A stretch of 64,000 nt of DNA from Planococcus citri (taxonomy: Eukaryota; Arthropoda; Insecta; Hemiptera; Pseudococcidae), in NCBI RefSeq assembly GCF_950023065.1, contig NC_088681.1, positions 32,584,836 through 32,648,835 of the forward strand, written 5' to 3'. The first letter of the stretch is position 1, and each line of letters begins with the position of its first letter. Both the position numbers and the translations under genes were made by a program. This document shows, piece by piece, positions 22,001 through 32,700 of the stretch. Under the pieces are notes generated by a model. It was not told the origin of the DNA, searched no databases, and was given only the letters and a program-made list of their open reading frames with translations.

Positions 22001-23040
22001 TGAAAGATTATTTAGAGTCGTTAGGTTTGAACCATTCAAGTGCCGATTATTGTCTGTATTATGATCTTGATTTAATACTTGTCGTATTCGTAGACGATTT
22101 ATTTATTGCTGGTCGATCAATTGAAATAATTGATAATTTCGTATCTCGTTTATTGTCAAAATTTAATCTCAAAGACCTTGGTCAATTGTCGAAGTTTCTG
22201 AACTTGGGTATCGAGTATGATCGTGAAAATAAGTTATTGTTTGTTGATCAACGTGATTTGATAGAAAAGGTACTGCGAGAATACGGTATGCAGGATTGCT
22301 ATATCATGAAACAACCTGTGGAAAACAAGTTGTATGCCGTATTGGATAATTTAGATGGGCCACTTATCTCGGATAATTCTTACAAATCGCTTCTAGGAAG
22401 TCTAATGTACATTATGCTCGGTAGTCGGCCGGATCTGTGTTACGCCATATCTCTCTTCAGTAGATATCAAGATAAAGCTACCGAAGCACACTATGATTAC
22501 CTGTTAAATGTTCTCCGATATTTGAAATACACTTCTACTATGAGATTACGTTTTAGCTTAGATAGCTTATCTCCTATTGAAGCGTTTTGTGATTCAGATT
22601 ACGCTAATGAGGAAGGTAGAAAATCAATATCGGGAAATTTAATCAAAGTCTTCGGTAATCCAGTATTGTGGTCATCTCGAAAACAAACAATCGTTACGTT
22701 ATCTTCAACCGAAGCGGAGTATGTTTCCTTATCCGCATTAGTAAGCGAAGTAATTTGGTTGATAAACTTGTTCAAAGATATTCGTTTCCGATTAGAGTTT
22801 CCCGTGCCTATTCGTATCGATAGCCAGAGTGCTATGCACGTAGTTGAGAATTTTAAAAATAACCGAAGAATCAAACACCTCGATGTTCGATATCATTTTG
22901 TCAATCAGTTTGTCGAAGCTGGTTTTATCTCGTTGTTTCATGTCGGTTCAACCGATCAACAAGCCGATGGTCTCACTAAGAGTCTTGTAGGTTCTCGTTT
23001 TAGAGATTTTTTACAGTTCTTAAAACTCGAATTGTTGTAA
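19015..23040 (+). CDS. Copia gag-pol polyprotein, apparently intact
   Basis: This 1341-residue polyprotein supplies the structural and enzymatic functions of the element in one frame. Residues 1-260 are gag, ending in an RGG/GRGRG- and Asn-rich stretch. A CX2CX4HX4C zinc knuckle spans C270-C283. The aspartic protease motif DSGA is at 329-332. A pre-integrase zinc finger uses H460, H465, C491 and C494. The integrase triad is D527, D588 and E624, with the standard 35-residue D-E spacing. A Ser/Pro/Thr-rich linker covers about 760-820. The RVT_2-type reverse transcriptase has D941 and FVDD at 1025-1028. RNase H carries D1193 and the TLSSTEAEY motif near 1228-1236. The start ATG follows a 153-nt leader. 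The length is close to that of Drosophila copia (about 1400 residues). Residues 740-757 hold a tandem copy of a nine-residue ETRVYM segment. Confidence 0.97.
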   Translation: MFDPANVTYTGIRPFDGTNYDTWKTRMLILLKKEKVLDIVLQPIPSVAIRTEAWITSDDSCLQLIVAHLAQNMTHIIHGKNHAKLLWDALETNYQSKSDARMSALSDELYAYRYKGKTCEDLRSYIVQFRSTANRLRELNDSTPDRQFILQLLRSLPILFLPIRANIESHIADYDWDKATSTISDYQLSASQVSEPTASTTDPSEKFKDETPVSSALYAPNSSRGNFRGRGRGRGNFRNSNSNTYNANANGNNNSGSNGSSGNNRRNVRCNYCKKHGHIKSDCFKLKNKKGSANLSHADTENFNEFAFLSVSNNSDFGSCNGKISGALDSGATRHMINRDILQNSITLRVPMNVTIAEAGRSLKATKVGTLRVKTDKGFVCVFKNVYYVPKLVHTLFSVRCIEKSGFTVTFKNDTPTISKNTTVLATGTLINDLYIMDFELIDNPSGALLTVPPSADLWHLRLGHPGQSEMKLVSKQGVFSEELLQSLSTCDECQVSKQSRRPRSSLPKSDTSYTRANSLLFRIHSDVCEITGSPIAEKYFVTFIDEFSNFVYVYTMKNKSETLSKFKEYVALAENTLNMRVKRLRSDNGGEYISEEFKNFCKEKGIFHEFTTAYSPESNGKCERLNRTLCERARAVLKSACLDKKFWPYALRYVVYSFNRIPKHNQVPAKLWYGKFPDYSKLKPFGCVGFVRIPDIKRDGKLDDKGKKCCFIGYSPNGFCMYDFSENKKEITSDVDFYETRVYMKDNETRVYMRDKDSPDVSDVPTSVSSSSTVSDVPTSTPSSSNIPPSSNINPLAPPQPTTFSLSNRPRRNVRTPSYLNDYQLNLCALSSEGLSYDEVLQAEDSEEWNLAINKEIDSMERLHVWEVTDKPENAHLIDTTWVFKKKGNNVYRARLVARGFLQRPGIDFHDIYSPVARLVTVRVLLALVLKLNWFTRHVDIDTAFLYGSLKETIFINIPRGHPLYGTPQAEGLCLRLFKTIYGLRQSSREWYEELKDYLESLGLNHSSADYCLYYDLDLILVVFVDDLFIAGRSIEIIDNFVSRLLSKFNLKDLGQLSKFLNLGIEYDRENKLLFVDQRDLIEKVLREYGMQDCYIMKQPVENKLYAVLDNLDGPLISDNSYKSLLGSLMYIMLGSRPDLCYAISLFSRYQDKATEAHYDYLLNVLRYLKYTSTMRLRFSLDSLSPIEAFCDSDYANEEGRKSISGNLIKVFGNPVLWSSRKQTIVTLSSTEAEYVSLSALVSEVIWLINLFKDIRFRLEFPVPIRIDSQSAMHVVENFKNNRRIKHLDVRYHFVNQFVEAGFISLFHVGSTDQQADGLTKSLVGSRFRDFLQFLKLELL

Positions 23041-23362
23041 TACCATTTGTTTTATTTTACTTACCTGTTAATTCGATTATTTTACCTAATTTATCATGTA
23101 TTAAACGTTGTATTATTATGTGCCATGTATATTTATTCGATCATAGATTACGTCAACTACGTTGTAATTTCATAAGCATATTCCTATAATCATTTATGTT
23201 TCCGATGCGTTTCCGATGTATTCACATCACTTTGATTATTTGTCATTTGGAATATTTGTATTTTACTGTGAAATTATTATGCATTTTATTGTCAATTTGT
23301 TTGTGTTCATTGATAATTTTGTTTTAATGTGTAATTAATTATTTACCATTTGCGGGGGTATT
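23041..23362 (+). other. 3' untranslated part of the copia element with polypurine tract
   Basis: Between the stop codon and the 3' LTR lie 322 AT-rich bases with no open frame. The only candidate polypurine tract is the short G-run at 23354-23358 (GCGGGGGTA), four bases before the LTR. It would prime plus-strand synthesis. Its shortness and the four-base gap are somewhat unusual, but no better candidate is present. Confidence 0.7.
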
Positions 23363-23525
23363 TGTTGTACCAAATGGCAACACTGTTCTATACCTCTAAG
23401 TAGTTTCTCATTCTCTGTACCTACAATGTATCTGTACGATTAATATGTAATACAACGTTCTCGTATACGGTACTTTATCTACTTTATTTCTCGTGTACAT
23501 ATCTCATGGTTACTTTTGCACAACA
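23363..23525 (+). repeat. 3' LTR of the copia element
   Basis: This 163-bp LTR is identical by eye to 18699-18861. It should provide polyadenylation of the genomic RNA. It is followed directly by the ACCTT target duplication. Confidence 0.95.
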
Positions 23526-23530
23526 ACCTT

Positions 23531-26500
23531 TGACTATGTAACCCTTCCAACGAACACATAGGTAAATTACTTCCACCCTAATATGCAGTTAATCTACGAA
23601 CACGAGTGTCATATTTTTGAATTATTCGCCCACATAAAGTAAAACGTGTTGAGCTCCGGTGGTTGTTTTTTATTGCACATCGATTAAAGCTACGAGTAAT
23701 TATTTTATCGAATTACTCGCGTATTCGATTGCAATTTTTGCGATAATTTTGTTGATTGATACACACAACAAGGTGTAGCAGCGCTCGATTACAGCGCTTG
23801 ATAAATGGATACGAATTTATAACCCGGTGAAAAAGCTGCCAAGTATGGGAATTAAAATTTTCGATGAAGTATTTTTGAAATAATAATACGTTTAATTTTG
23901 TAATGCGGTTGATAAAATGTGTCGTAGATAATTGATTATACTTACACTCGGATGGGGGTGAATTTTCAACGTCGCGTCGGAGGTGGTTGATATTTTTTGG
24001 TGACAAATTATACGCGACAATGTAGGCGAGCGAAATGACGACCGAAATTTGTCGTAATTTGATAGGCTTGTGCTGATACAGTGTTACCGGAAAATGACGC
24101 GAATCACCGATCACTTGATTGGACGTTTGATGAATGTGTCGTCGCGGCTTTTTTGTTTTTATTTTTAGGTTTTTCGCGATCATCGTGACAACATCCGGTG
24201 TCGAAATACAAGGTGTCCTTTAAACAAACACGAAAAAAGGAGAAGTTTGATGGGACATCCTGTACTTATAGCTTTTTTTTTGGTGACACGAATAAAAAAG
24301 GGTTAGTTTTATTTACTGTGGGTGGTAAATTGATAATTTGTACAACAAATGATATTCCCGAAAATTACCTCTTGTATCTATGAACGTTTCCTCTTCTCGA
24401 TGCAATCGTCGCAGAATAATTAAGGAATAATAATTTTTCTTCTCTCGAAAGTTTTCGTTTATCGGACAGAAGGGTGATAAAAATTTATAATGGAAGGGAG
24501 CATAGCGTATCGCGTGAAAGTTCCTCTAAGCAGATTAAATAAAATGCAACCTTACACAAATTTATTTTGAAAGTATATTTTGCATCATTGAACTGCGAAG
24601 AAATTCGATTACGAGATGTAATTTGCCTAACGTTTGGGTTAATGATTGGCGAGGATTAAAGTAAAGTAACTGTCTCAGAATATAAATGTATAAAAATCCA
24701 CTCGAACAAATGAAATACTACACTCGAAATGAAAACTCGATTGTGTGCTTATATAGGTGATGAGGAAAAATTGCCAATAACCCTAAATATTTATAGCACC
24801 GTTTATTTCAGCTCAATGATTGTAAATTATACGAATACGCGTTTCTACGTGAATCGTTGCTGAGACCATTTAGAAGAGGAAAAAAACACAAAAATTGAAA
24901 AGCAAATTAACATTTCTTGTAATAGCCATTACGATTGTATTCCGGTTACAGTTACCTCGTAAATGGCTAACAATTTCCAATTCCTATTGTATTATCGTTA
25001 GACTTTCTTTAAACCGTTTCGAACGACTCGTTGAAAATTCAAACGACGATATTCTATGGAAATAAGGCTTTTTATTTGGTATCTGTACAAGAATTAAAAG
25101 CATTTAAGAAAACAGCGAACTCTTCTAGAGAAATAACAATGGTGTAAGAATGTTGTCATACATCCAGTAATAAAATCTCTCGGTTGTAATTTTCACCCAA
25201 TTTTTGTGTATCTGTAAAAAATGAGGTTAAAAAGCAATTTTTATTTCAGCTTTTACGGAACATAACTCCTCACTACAACACTTTCGTGTATGGTACCTGA
25301 ACATTCGAGTATAGCATACTACAAATAAATTATCTAGGTACAGCGTAGCTATTCTAGTAGGTAGGTACTCTGAAATATATAGTAAAACAGCACGATTTTT
25401 TTCCTTTCCGCCACTCTACCATTTTGTTTTCGGTTAACGAGTTAAGTTACACACAACCAGGTAGACAGTCTAGTTTCCATGCCTTTTATTTGATTTAAGT
25501 TCAGATGGTACCTAACGCGAAAAAGAATTTTCTCTCGCCGTATCTCCATCTTCACTGCAGACAATTTTCAATTAAAATTTAAGCTAAAAGCTAGCAGCGT
25601 TGATAATTGCAAATTTTTTCAGCTCTATATCTTCGTTGCTCGAGGCATTTGTCAAATATACTTATAGTAAGTATTTTATCTACGTAAAACAACTCGATAG
25701 ACTTCGTAATAAAAGTTGATTACTGTACAACGATTATTCCTCCTGGTGTTGTTCGATCTGTTCGCAATATGCTTGTCAAATTCCTTGATGTTTGAGAAAG
25801 AGGCACAACAAGAAGAAAGAAAATATACCTTACGTTAGACACGTGATCGATAAAGTATTACGTTTCTCTTCTCTTCTCTATATACCCGTGACCTATCTTC
25901 TAAAAAAATGACATCTGCTACGTTTCGCGGATAACTCGTTATTTTCGTCTATATATTCGTCTTGTTTCATGCAGTTTTTCTTTTCTCTACGTCTATACAG
26001 AGTATAGGTACGAGATAATGCTTGTTTTTATACTCCGAGTAACCTTTCTTTATTTTATTTCTTCTTTTTTCACATTGCGAAACATCTCGACTATTCGTAT
26101 AGAATAATGTAAAAGAAATTTAATTCGCTGAATTTGGTTTCAAAAGATAGGGTGGCCGAAGGGTTTCAATCAATTGAATAATATCTACACAATAGCGAAT
26201 AATTCTAGCGTTTTTCATTTTATTTATATCAACAGGTTTTTGATTCGTATAGAAATTTCTATTTCAGTGATCGTAGAAGAATTTTTTCATTTATCATTCT
26301 GTCAAAATTAAATCAATTGTGTGTATCTATTCGGTGTGATGCAGAAAATAATTTTTGAAATAATGTTTTACTTTGCTCTCTTGCCCTATGGAAGGTTAGG
26401 ACGAAAATTTTGACAGACCATCTGGCGTGAGTGAAAGAAAGATCTGGCTTTATTTTTGGATTTAGTTTATAAGGAATAGGTCTGAAAACAGTCTGGCGGT

Positions 26501-26792
26501 GTTCATAGAATTTGCATACTCAGTTTGTCGTAAATACAGCTCGCAGAGTTCAAATATTCACCTTTCTCAATATTTTGAAAAATGCTTCAAAACTAAAAAG
26601 CCAAGATTCTCTAATTACTTACATGAAGAAGCTCAATAATTTGTAGTCTTCATTTTTCACTCACATATAAGTAGGTACGCCATAACTTTTTTCAAAATAG
26701 AACCTTTATAATCTGTCAGCTTAAATTGAACTGAAATTTGGCTCAAAGAAAGAGCAAGTCACACCTTGGAACCAATTTTTAAGCTTTCAATA
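23531..26792. other. AT-rich DNA with no recognisable gene
   Basis: No supported gene. The largest frame, 156 codons on the minus strand at 23713-24183, has no recognisable domain, a basic composition and no supporting context, so I do not call it. A 29-bp string at 26512-26540 recurs with one mismatch at about 31571-31598. Confidence 0.5.
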
Positions 26793-28496
26793 TAGTCCGG
26801 CATATGACAATATGAGGAATTGCACCCCCCCGCCGATCCTCCGGGACAACTTTTTTCTTAAAGGGAACATCTTAAGGAACATTTTAAAGCAAACTTGCCA
26901 AAAAAAAAAGTTGGCCTTACTTACAAAATGGCGGCCATTTTGATTGACAGGTCAGCCGAAATCTCAGATTTTGCGTTTTAACATAGGACTCGCACGAACT
27001 TTTTCAAACTTTACAAAGGTAGATCGAAAGATCATGCAAAAATTTATCACCTGTAAAAATTTCAAGTGCTAAAGTGCGTTTTTCGATTTTTGGTGAATTT
27101 TTGAAAATCGAATTTAGGCCAAAAATGAGGGGGAAAAATCAAAATTTTACCAAATTGACCAAGAAACCTGAAATTTGGGATATACCCTATTTTCGACATG
27201 CCAAATCGATTGGAAACGGTTTCAACCCGTTTTGAGCAGTTCTGAAGCCTCCAGCAAATTTTTGAAACTCGAAGTTCCCACAAAATTCCATCAAATTGGA
27301 GTTGTAAAGCTAAAATTTATTCTAAAAACTAATTTCAATACGCTACGAAGTACTGCAGGTGAATTTCAAGTCGTTTTGGATCCTCCAGCGACTTCTTGAA
27401 AATTCTTGAAGCCTCCAGCAGATTTTTTAAACTTTAAATTTTCACAAAATTTCCTCAAATAGAGATGGAAAGCTGAAATTTACTCTACACTCCTATTTTA
27501 ACACCCTTTGAAAACGACTTCTGGTGGATTTCAAGTCATTTTAGAGCCTCCAACGACTTTTTCGAACATTACTGGAGCCTCCAGTAGATTTTTGAAACTT
27601 GAAATTTCCCTAAAATTTTATCAAACCAAGATGGAGAGTCGAAATTCATTCTGCAAACTAATTTCAATACACTACGAAGTTGACTGCTGGTGAATTTTAA
27701 GTCGTTTTGGAGTCTCCAGTAACTTTTTGAAAGGTTGTATGACGTTTTTTGGAAAATTGAAATTTTCTAAAAGTAGCTGGAAGCTTTATTTGAAACCACC
27801 ATGTAGTCTGCGAAGTAAATTTCAGCTTGCCAACTCCATTTGATATATTAATGTTGGAGAAATTTCAAGTTCCAAAAATCTACTGGAGGCTGCAGTAATT
27901 TTCAAAAAAGTTGCTGGAGGCCCTAATATGGCTTGAACCCACCTGAAATCGTCTTCAGAAGGTGTTACAATTGGAGTGTAGAGTAAATTTCAGCTTTCCA
28001 TCTCCACTTGATGAAATTTTGTAAAAATTTAAAGTTTCAAAAATCTGCTGGAGGCTCCAGAACTGCTCAAAACGGGTTGAAACCGTTTCTAATCGATTTG
28101 GCATGTCGAAAATAGGGCATATCCCAAATTTCAGCTTTCTTGGTCAATTTGGTGAAATTTTGATTTTTTCCCTCATTTTTGCCTAAATTCGATTTTCAAA
28201 AATTCACCAAAAATCAAAAAACGCACTTTAGCACTTGAAATTTTTGCATGATCTTTCGATCTACCTTTGTAAAGTTTGAAATAGTTCGTGCAAGTCCTAT
28301 GTTAAAACGCAAAATCTGAGATTTCGGCTGACCTGTCAATCAAAATGGCCGCCATTTTGTAAGTAAGGCCAACTTTTTTTTTGGCAAGTTTGCTTTAAAA
28401 TGTTCCTTAGGGTGTCCCCTTTAAGAAAAAAGTTGTCCCGGAGGATCGACCGGGGGGGAGGGGGTGCAATTACTCCTATTGTCATATGCCGGACTA
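26793..28496. mobile_element. 1.7-kb foldback element flanked by TA
   Basis: The left end reads TA-GTCCGGCATATGACAA and the right end is its reverse complement, closing with TA at 28495-28496. The inverted arms continue inward for several hundred bases at high identity, for example the AAAATGGCGGCCATTTTG segments near 26935 and 28340, and the whole unit is a long imperfect palindrome centred near 27645. The inner part consists of repeated GCCTCCAGCAGATTTTTGAAA-like blocks belonging to the dispersed repeat family. The TA on both sides fits a Tc1/mariner-like target duplication, but no transposase is present. It could be a large MITE or a foldback element. Confidence 0.75.
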
Positions 28497-29577
28497 ATAC
28501 TGAAGTTAATTTTTTGTTTTTTTTTTTAATTTTTAAAAACTGAGGAAATATTTATCAATATTTTGATTGGAAATCGATTCGTCTATTGAAGTCAACTTTC
28601 TGGGCCAATTTCCACCATTTTCGAGTCGTTCTGGAGCCTCCAGCAAAAATTGACTTTCCTCCAGTAATTTCAAATTTTTCCAAAAAGCGTTTTAATCAAC
28701 TTCAGCTGTTTAAAATTTATTTCTATTACAAGTTCGACATTTCGAATCGAGTGGCACTGGTCAAATGCGAATCAGATCTGACAAATTGAAAAGTGTATTT
28801 TCTTACGATAAGTAAGTTGAAAAACTAAACTTTGGAAATCATGTAAAATCGAATATTTCTGCAGAAAATCAATTGAAATTTCCTGTAATTTTTCAATGGA
28901 CCCCCCCCCTACTTCCGCATTTGAGCTGATTTGAAGTTTTAAAAAAAAAAACGTTTCTCCGAAGATTTGTTAAATTGTTACAAAAGCCCTAATGATGCAG
29001 GCACTTTAAAAAAATACGAATTGAGGGGGGAAGGACATCAATTTTTTACATGTACTCGTATATCATAAAAGAGACGAACCAGAAAGATATGAAATTTTTG
29101 CTGTACACCACTTGCAATTATAAACACCCACCCCCCCCCCCCCAAAAAAAAAACACCATCGAAAAAGGATCTTTTCCTGATCTCAAAATCATGACCGCGT
29201 TTTTTGTGAACGAATTGCAAAACCGATTGAAAAGTTTCCAAAGTTACGATGGGATTTCCCAAAAATGTCTGGAATTTTCAGGATAACTCAACCATTTTGA
29301 GAAGTAAAAAGAAAGATGCATACCAAGTATAAGCGTTTCAAGTTAGATGATGCGTAGAATTTTTTAGGAAATTTGATTTCCATAAATTAGGTGGAAGTTC
29401 CAGAACTCTCGGACGATTTGAAATCAACTACGTCTGATCGATTTGACAATTTTTGAGGAGTCAAAAATGGGATGTAATTGTATCAAAATTTCAGATTTTC
29501 AGTTCAATGGAGTCAAATTTTGATTTTTTTTTCGCTTCTTATCCAAGTTCTAATTTTCTAAAATTCCCCCAAAAATC

Positions 29578-29612
<35 letters not shown>

Positions 29613-29620
29613 ATCAATAT
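28497..29620. repeat. Degenerate dispersed-repeat remnants and homopolymer runs
   Basis: A GCCTCCAGCAAAA-type core lies near 28635, and 29385-29570 carries further family sequence (a 'caaaatttcag…tcaattnngtcaaattttgattttt' order). C-runs occur near 28900 and 29130-29141, and a run of about 30 A residues at 29580-29609. The short frames on both strands near 29040-29290 and 29453-29662 are by-products. No gene is supported. Confidence 0.5.
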
Positions 29621-31266
29621 TTGGGTGGAGAGGTATCTTGGCATGTTCTTTCGATCTGTTAAGAACTGAGGAAAGCAGAATGTATAAACGATTTAATAAT
29701 AGATATTATATTTTTGTACCTAATTAATTATGTTTTTTTTTCAAGTCGCAGAATTGATGGGTATGTAGGTGTAGGTATTTGTCTACACTATATAATTGAA
29801 AAGATTTCCTTTCCGGAGAAAACTGGTGGCTGTTTCCTCGAATAATTTCATTATAGCATTATTCGGAGTAAAATAACGACAATAAGAGAATGTTTGTATC
29901 AAAAAAACTTTCCATTATAAATATTTTTAATTTATACTTCGAAAGAGAACCTATTAGAGTGAATAAAATTTCTTTCAATCATTCTCACTTCTTGTCGGAT
30001 TCTTCTCGGTTTCTCAGACTGGTTACAAAAACATGAAAAAATACGTTTCTGATTTCGCTATACGAAAAAATTATAACTATAACTGTATTTTTCGCTAGAC
30101 TCACCCAGGAAAAACTAATAAGGTTAACGAAGAGGAAAAAACTCAAAAAGACGTACAAGGTCACTGAGAAAGATTAAACTACCGACTGTAAGTGCCGCTC
30201 GTTGAAAAGGATAGCAAAGAGAAGAAAAAAGATGAAAAAAATTTCCTCCAGTTATGTTACGTGCTGTTTACTTTGATATGACATGACGAAACGTACGACA
30301 AAATTCAAATTTACAGTCAACTTAAATTTCATTTCGCCGATTTCACTTTTTAATTTTATTACGAGCGCGTTTTTCTGAGCACTTTGTATAAGACCTTTTT
30401 CACCGCGGTTTCTTTTTCGCCGAGTTGATGAAAGGAATTGTCGCTCTTGCGTGTACTCTATATTTTCATCAAGACGTTTACTTTGTCGAAAGAAGCCGAA
30501 GCAATGTTGGATGACGTTTTATAATTAGGTAATTAAGTACGAATTTTACCCCCTCCCCCCTCTCGCTCTACTCGCGTTGTTCTGTAAATAGGTAGGTATA
30601 TCATACCTACATTCTCCCCAACCTTACTTACTACGAAATGCTCGATCGAAAAACTACTCGTACCTACACATAGAAAAATAAACAAGGCTATACTTACTGG
30701 CTGGAATATATTCAACAACGATGACGACTTTATTAAACGTCGAGTGGATGAGTTGACGTCTCCATAGCGAAACATATCAAGTTCATATGTGGCAAAATAA
30801 TATTTTCAAAAAAGATACCCACCTAGCTAGAGCTACCTAACCTACCTATATACCTGCTAGTACATGTCGACGATAGCGCGTATTTGTCGCTTATTAGATT
30901 ATAGGTCGGCGTGATGCGCGACAATGCGCTATTTTTATTGGATTATGGTAGGTGTAGTGTGCTGCAAGAATCACTTGACTATGTGATGCGACGACGTAAA
31001 ACTTGAAAGTTTTCGAGTACTTTTACCCTTTTAAAAAATGCGTTTCATACCGGTAAAAATATGGGCGAATCATTGTCGGTAAGATAAGTGCACCATATTG
31101 AAAGTGATACAGCTGATGTTGTGCCGTTATGTGTATTATACAAGCTTTAACCCAAGTGCACTGACAACAAAATTATCACAACTCACCAATCACGATGCAA
31201 GAATCTTGAGCAGAATTGGAATATCCAAAGTGAGCAAAGAATCAAATTAATGGAATAGTTCAGAAC
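29621..31266. other. AT-rich DNA with no recognisable gene
   Basis: No supported gene, RNA gene or mobile element was recognised. The 80-codon minus-strand frame at 30533-30775 has no recognisable features. Confidence 0.5.
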
Positions 31267-31274
31267 GATAGAAA

Positions 31275-31495
31275 CAGTGGCGTAGCCAGGGGGGGGCGAT
31301 TTGAAAGAAAATATGCAAAAATGAAAGTTTTTTTGTTGTTCGGACCCATTTTTTCTAAAAATTAATTTTGCCTTCATTTTCATGAAATCATCACACATTA
31401 CGATAGATTTCCAGAAAATTACCCCTCATTTCGATCTTTCATGCCTAAAAATCTGGTTTTGCCCCCTCCTTGAGAAAATCCTGGCTACGCCACTG
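31275..31495. mobile_element. 221-bp hAT-type MITE
   Basis: Perfect 16-bp terminal inverted repeats (CAGTGGCGTAGCCAGG at 31275-31290 and its reverse complement at 31480-31495) are flanked by a perfect 8-bp target duplication, GATAGAAA, at 31267-31274 and 31496-31503. Inside lies a G-run next to the left end and a C-run near the right end. No transposase is encoded. The CAG terminus and 8-bp duplication identify the hAT superfamily. Perfect ends and duplication suggest a fairly recent insertion. Confidence 0.93.
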
Positions 31496-31669
31496 GATAG
31501 AAATAAAACTTGTAAAAAAAGTAGAGCGAAATATTAGATTTAAAGGAAATTTGGCAATGTTAATAAAATTGCATACTCAGTTTGCCGTAAATACAGCGTA
31601 TTTTATTTTCTGAATACAACTTCTCAAAATTCGTTAACGAAGGAACCACTCGCAGCATTCGCCTCTGAT

Positions 31670-32700
31670 TTGAACGGGGTCTTTCTGGAGCCCCTAGCAC
31701 AGTTTTCGATTCCTTGAAAAATTTTCATTTTCTCCAGAATGGCATGGAGATTAATTTTGGGCAAAAGAAAATTGAATAATAACGCATTATTGACCTGCTA
31801 AAAACGAGTTCATCCACAAGTTTAAAATTTACAGGAGGACATTTCTTTTTTTTAACCAGCAAATATTCTTGCATAGGTAAGGAAAATTCAAAAAAATCAA
31901 AAATTTTCTGCTTGTGCGAAAATTTTTGAAATTTTTGCAAATGACAGTATCTAGTATCTTGTCTAAAAATAACATCATGGATCTGAATTTCGTCACTTCG
32001 AGAAATTTTAATTTGTGCAGAATTTGTGAATTGTTCCAAGGGGTATGAAAATTGATTTGGGCAATTGAAAATGAAGTTGTGCCTTATTCTCAATCTGCTT
32101 AACGAAATAATCTACATTTGAGCCAATTTTCAACCTGATGTTTCGAGTGTGTTTTGTGTGTTTTTTTGATTAGCACTGTTGGATTATTAGCAAGTAAATA
32201 AATGGTAAAAAAACACACGCACGTGAAACTTGGTTAAAATGTAGAAAAACTCGTTACTATAAACAGGTCGAGAATGAACCACAACTCCATTTTTTGCTAC
32301 TCAAATTAATTCCCACGCTGCCAGAGAATTTTTGAACGAAGCTGGCGGCTCCAGGACAGCTCGAAATGATGAAATTTGGTTGAGGGGAGTTGATATTATT
32401 TTCAGGACTAATTTTCATCAGTGTTACTGAAAAAAAACTACCTCCAATCCGAAAATTACCACTTCCGTGCTACTCTGAAGCCTTCAGTGAGTTTTCAATT
32501 TTCTCCAGAACTGAAAGCTCTGAAATATTTTGAAAGCGGTTGTTTTCTGCTCACGGTGTGTTTTTGATTTTTTCCCCTCGTTTTCCTTAGAATTTACAAA
32601 GGTCAAAAATTCATAGCTGTTCAAGTTAATTTTTTAAAGTCTCTGAAGAAAATTGAAAACTCGCCGGAGGCTCCACAGTGACCTGAAATTAGTAGTTTTC
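31670..32700. repeat. Cluster of dispersed-repeat copies
   Basis: Three diverged segments of the window-wide repeat family are arranged here in both orientations: about 31680-31830, 31980-32130 and 32250-32700. Landmarks are GGAGCCCC/GGAGGCTCCA cores and a module of the type 'cgacctgcttaacgannntatccacatttgagcc', seen near 32075 and inverted near 32260. The 122-codon minus-strand frame at 31725-32093 is repeat-derived. No gene is supported. Confidence 0.5.

Larger units (their letters stand above)
18699..23525 (+). mobile_element. Intact Ty1/copia LTR retrotransposon
   Basis: The element is 4827 bp. It has two LTRs of 163 bp that are identical by eye, both starting TGTTG and ending CAACA, a copia-style primer-binding site, one uninterrupted gag-pol frame of 1341 codons, a polypurine tract and a perfect 5-bp target duplication. 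LTRs are made identical at integration and diverge later, so the insertion should be very recent. No stop or frameshift breaks the frame and all catalytic residues checked are present, so the copy is a credible source of new insertions. The domain order gag, protease, integrase, reverse transcriptase, RNase H is diagnostic of Ty1/copia rather than Ty3/gypsy. It was inserted in AT-rich non-coding DNA. Confidence 0.97.
18694..23530. repeat. 5-bp target-site duplication of the copia element
   Basis: ACCTT occurs at 18694-18698 immediately before the 5' LTR and at 23526-23530 immediately after the 3' LTR. Five-base duplications are typical of Ty1/copia integrases. The match is exact and defines the insertion boundaries. 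Confidence 0.95.

Noticed and set aside
23713..24183. 156-codon minus-strand open frame
   Set aside because: No recognisable domain, basic low-information composition and no start or splice context; expected by chance over this length.
31725..32093. 122-codon minus-strand open frame
   Set aside because: Lies in copies of the dispersed repeat and is better explained by them.
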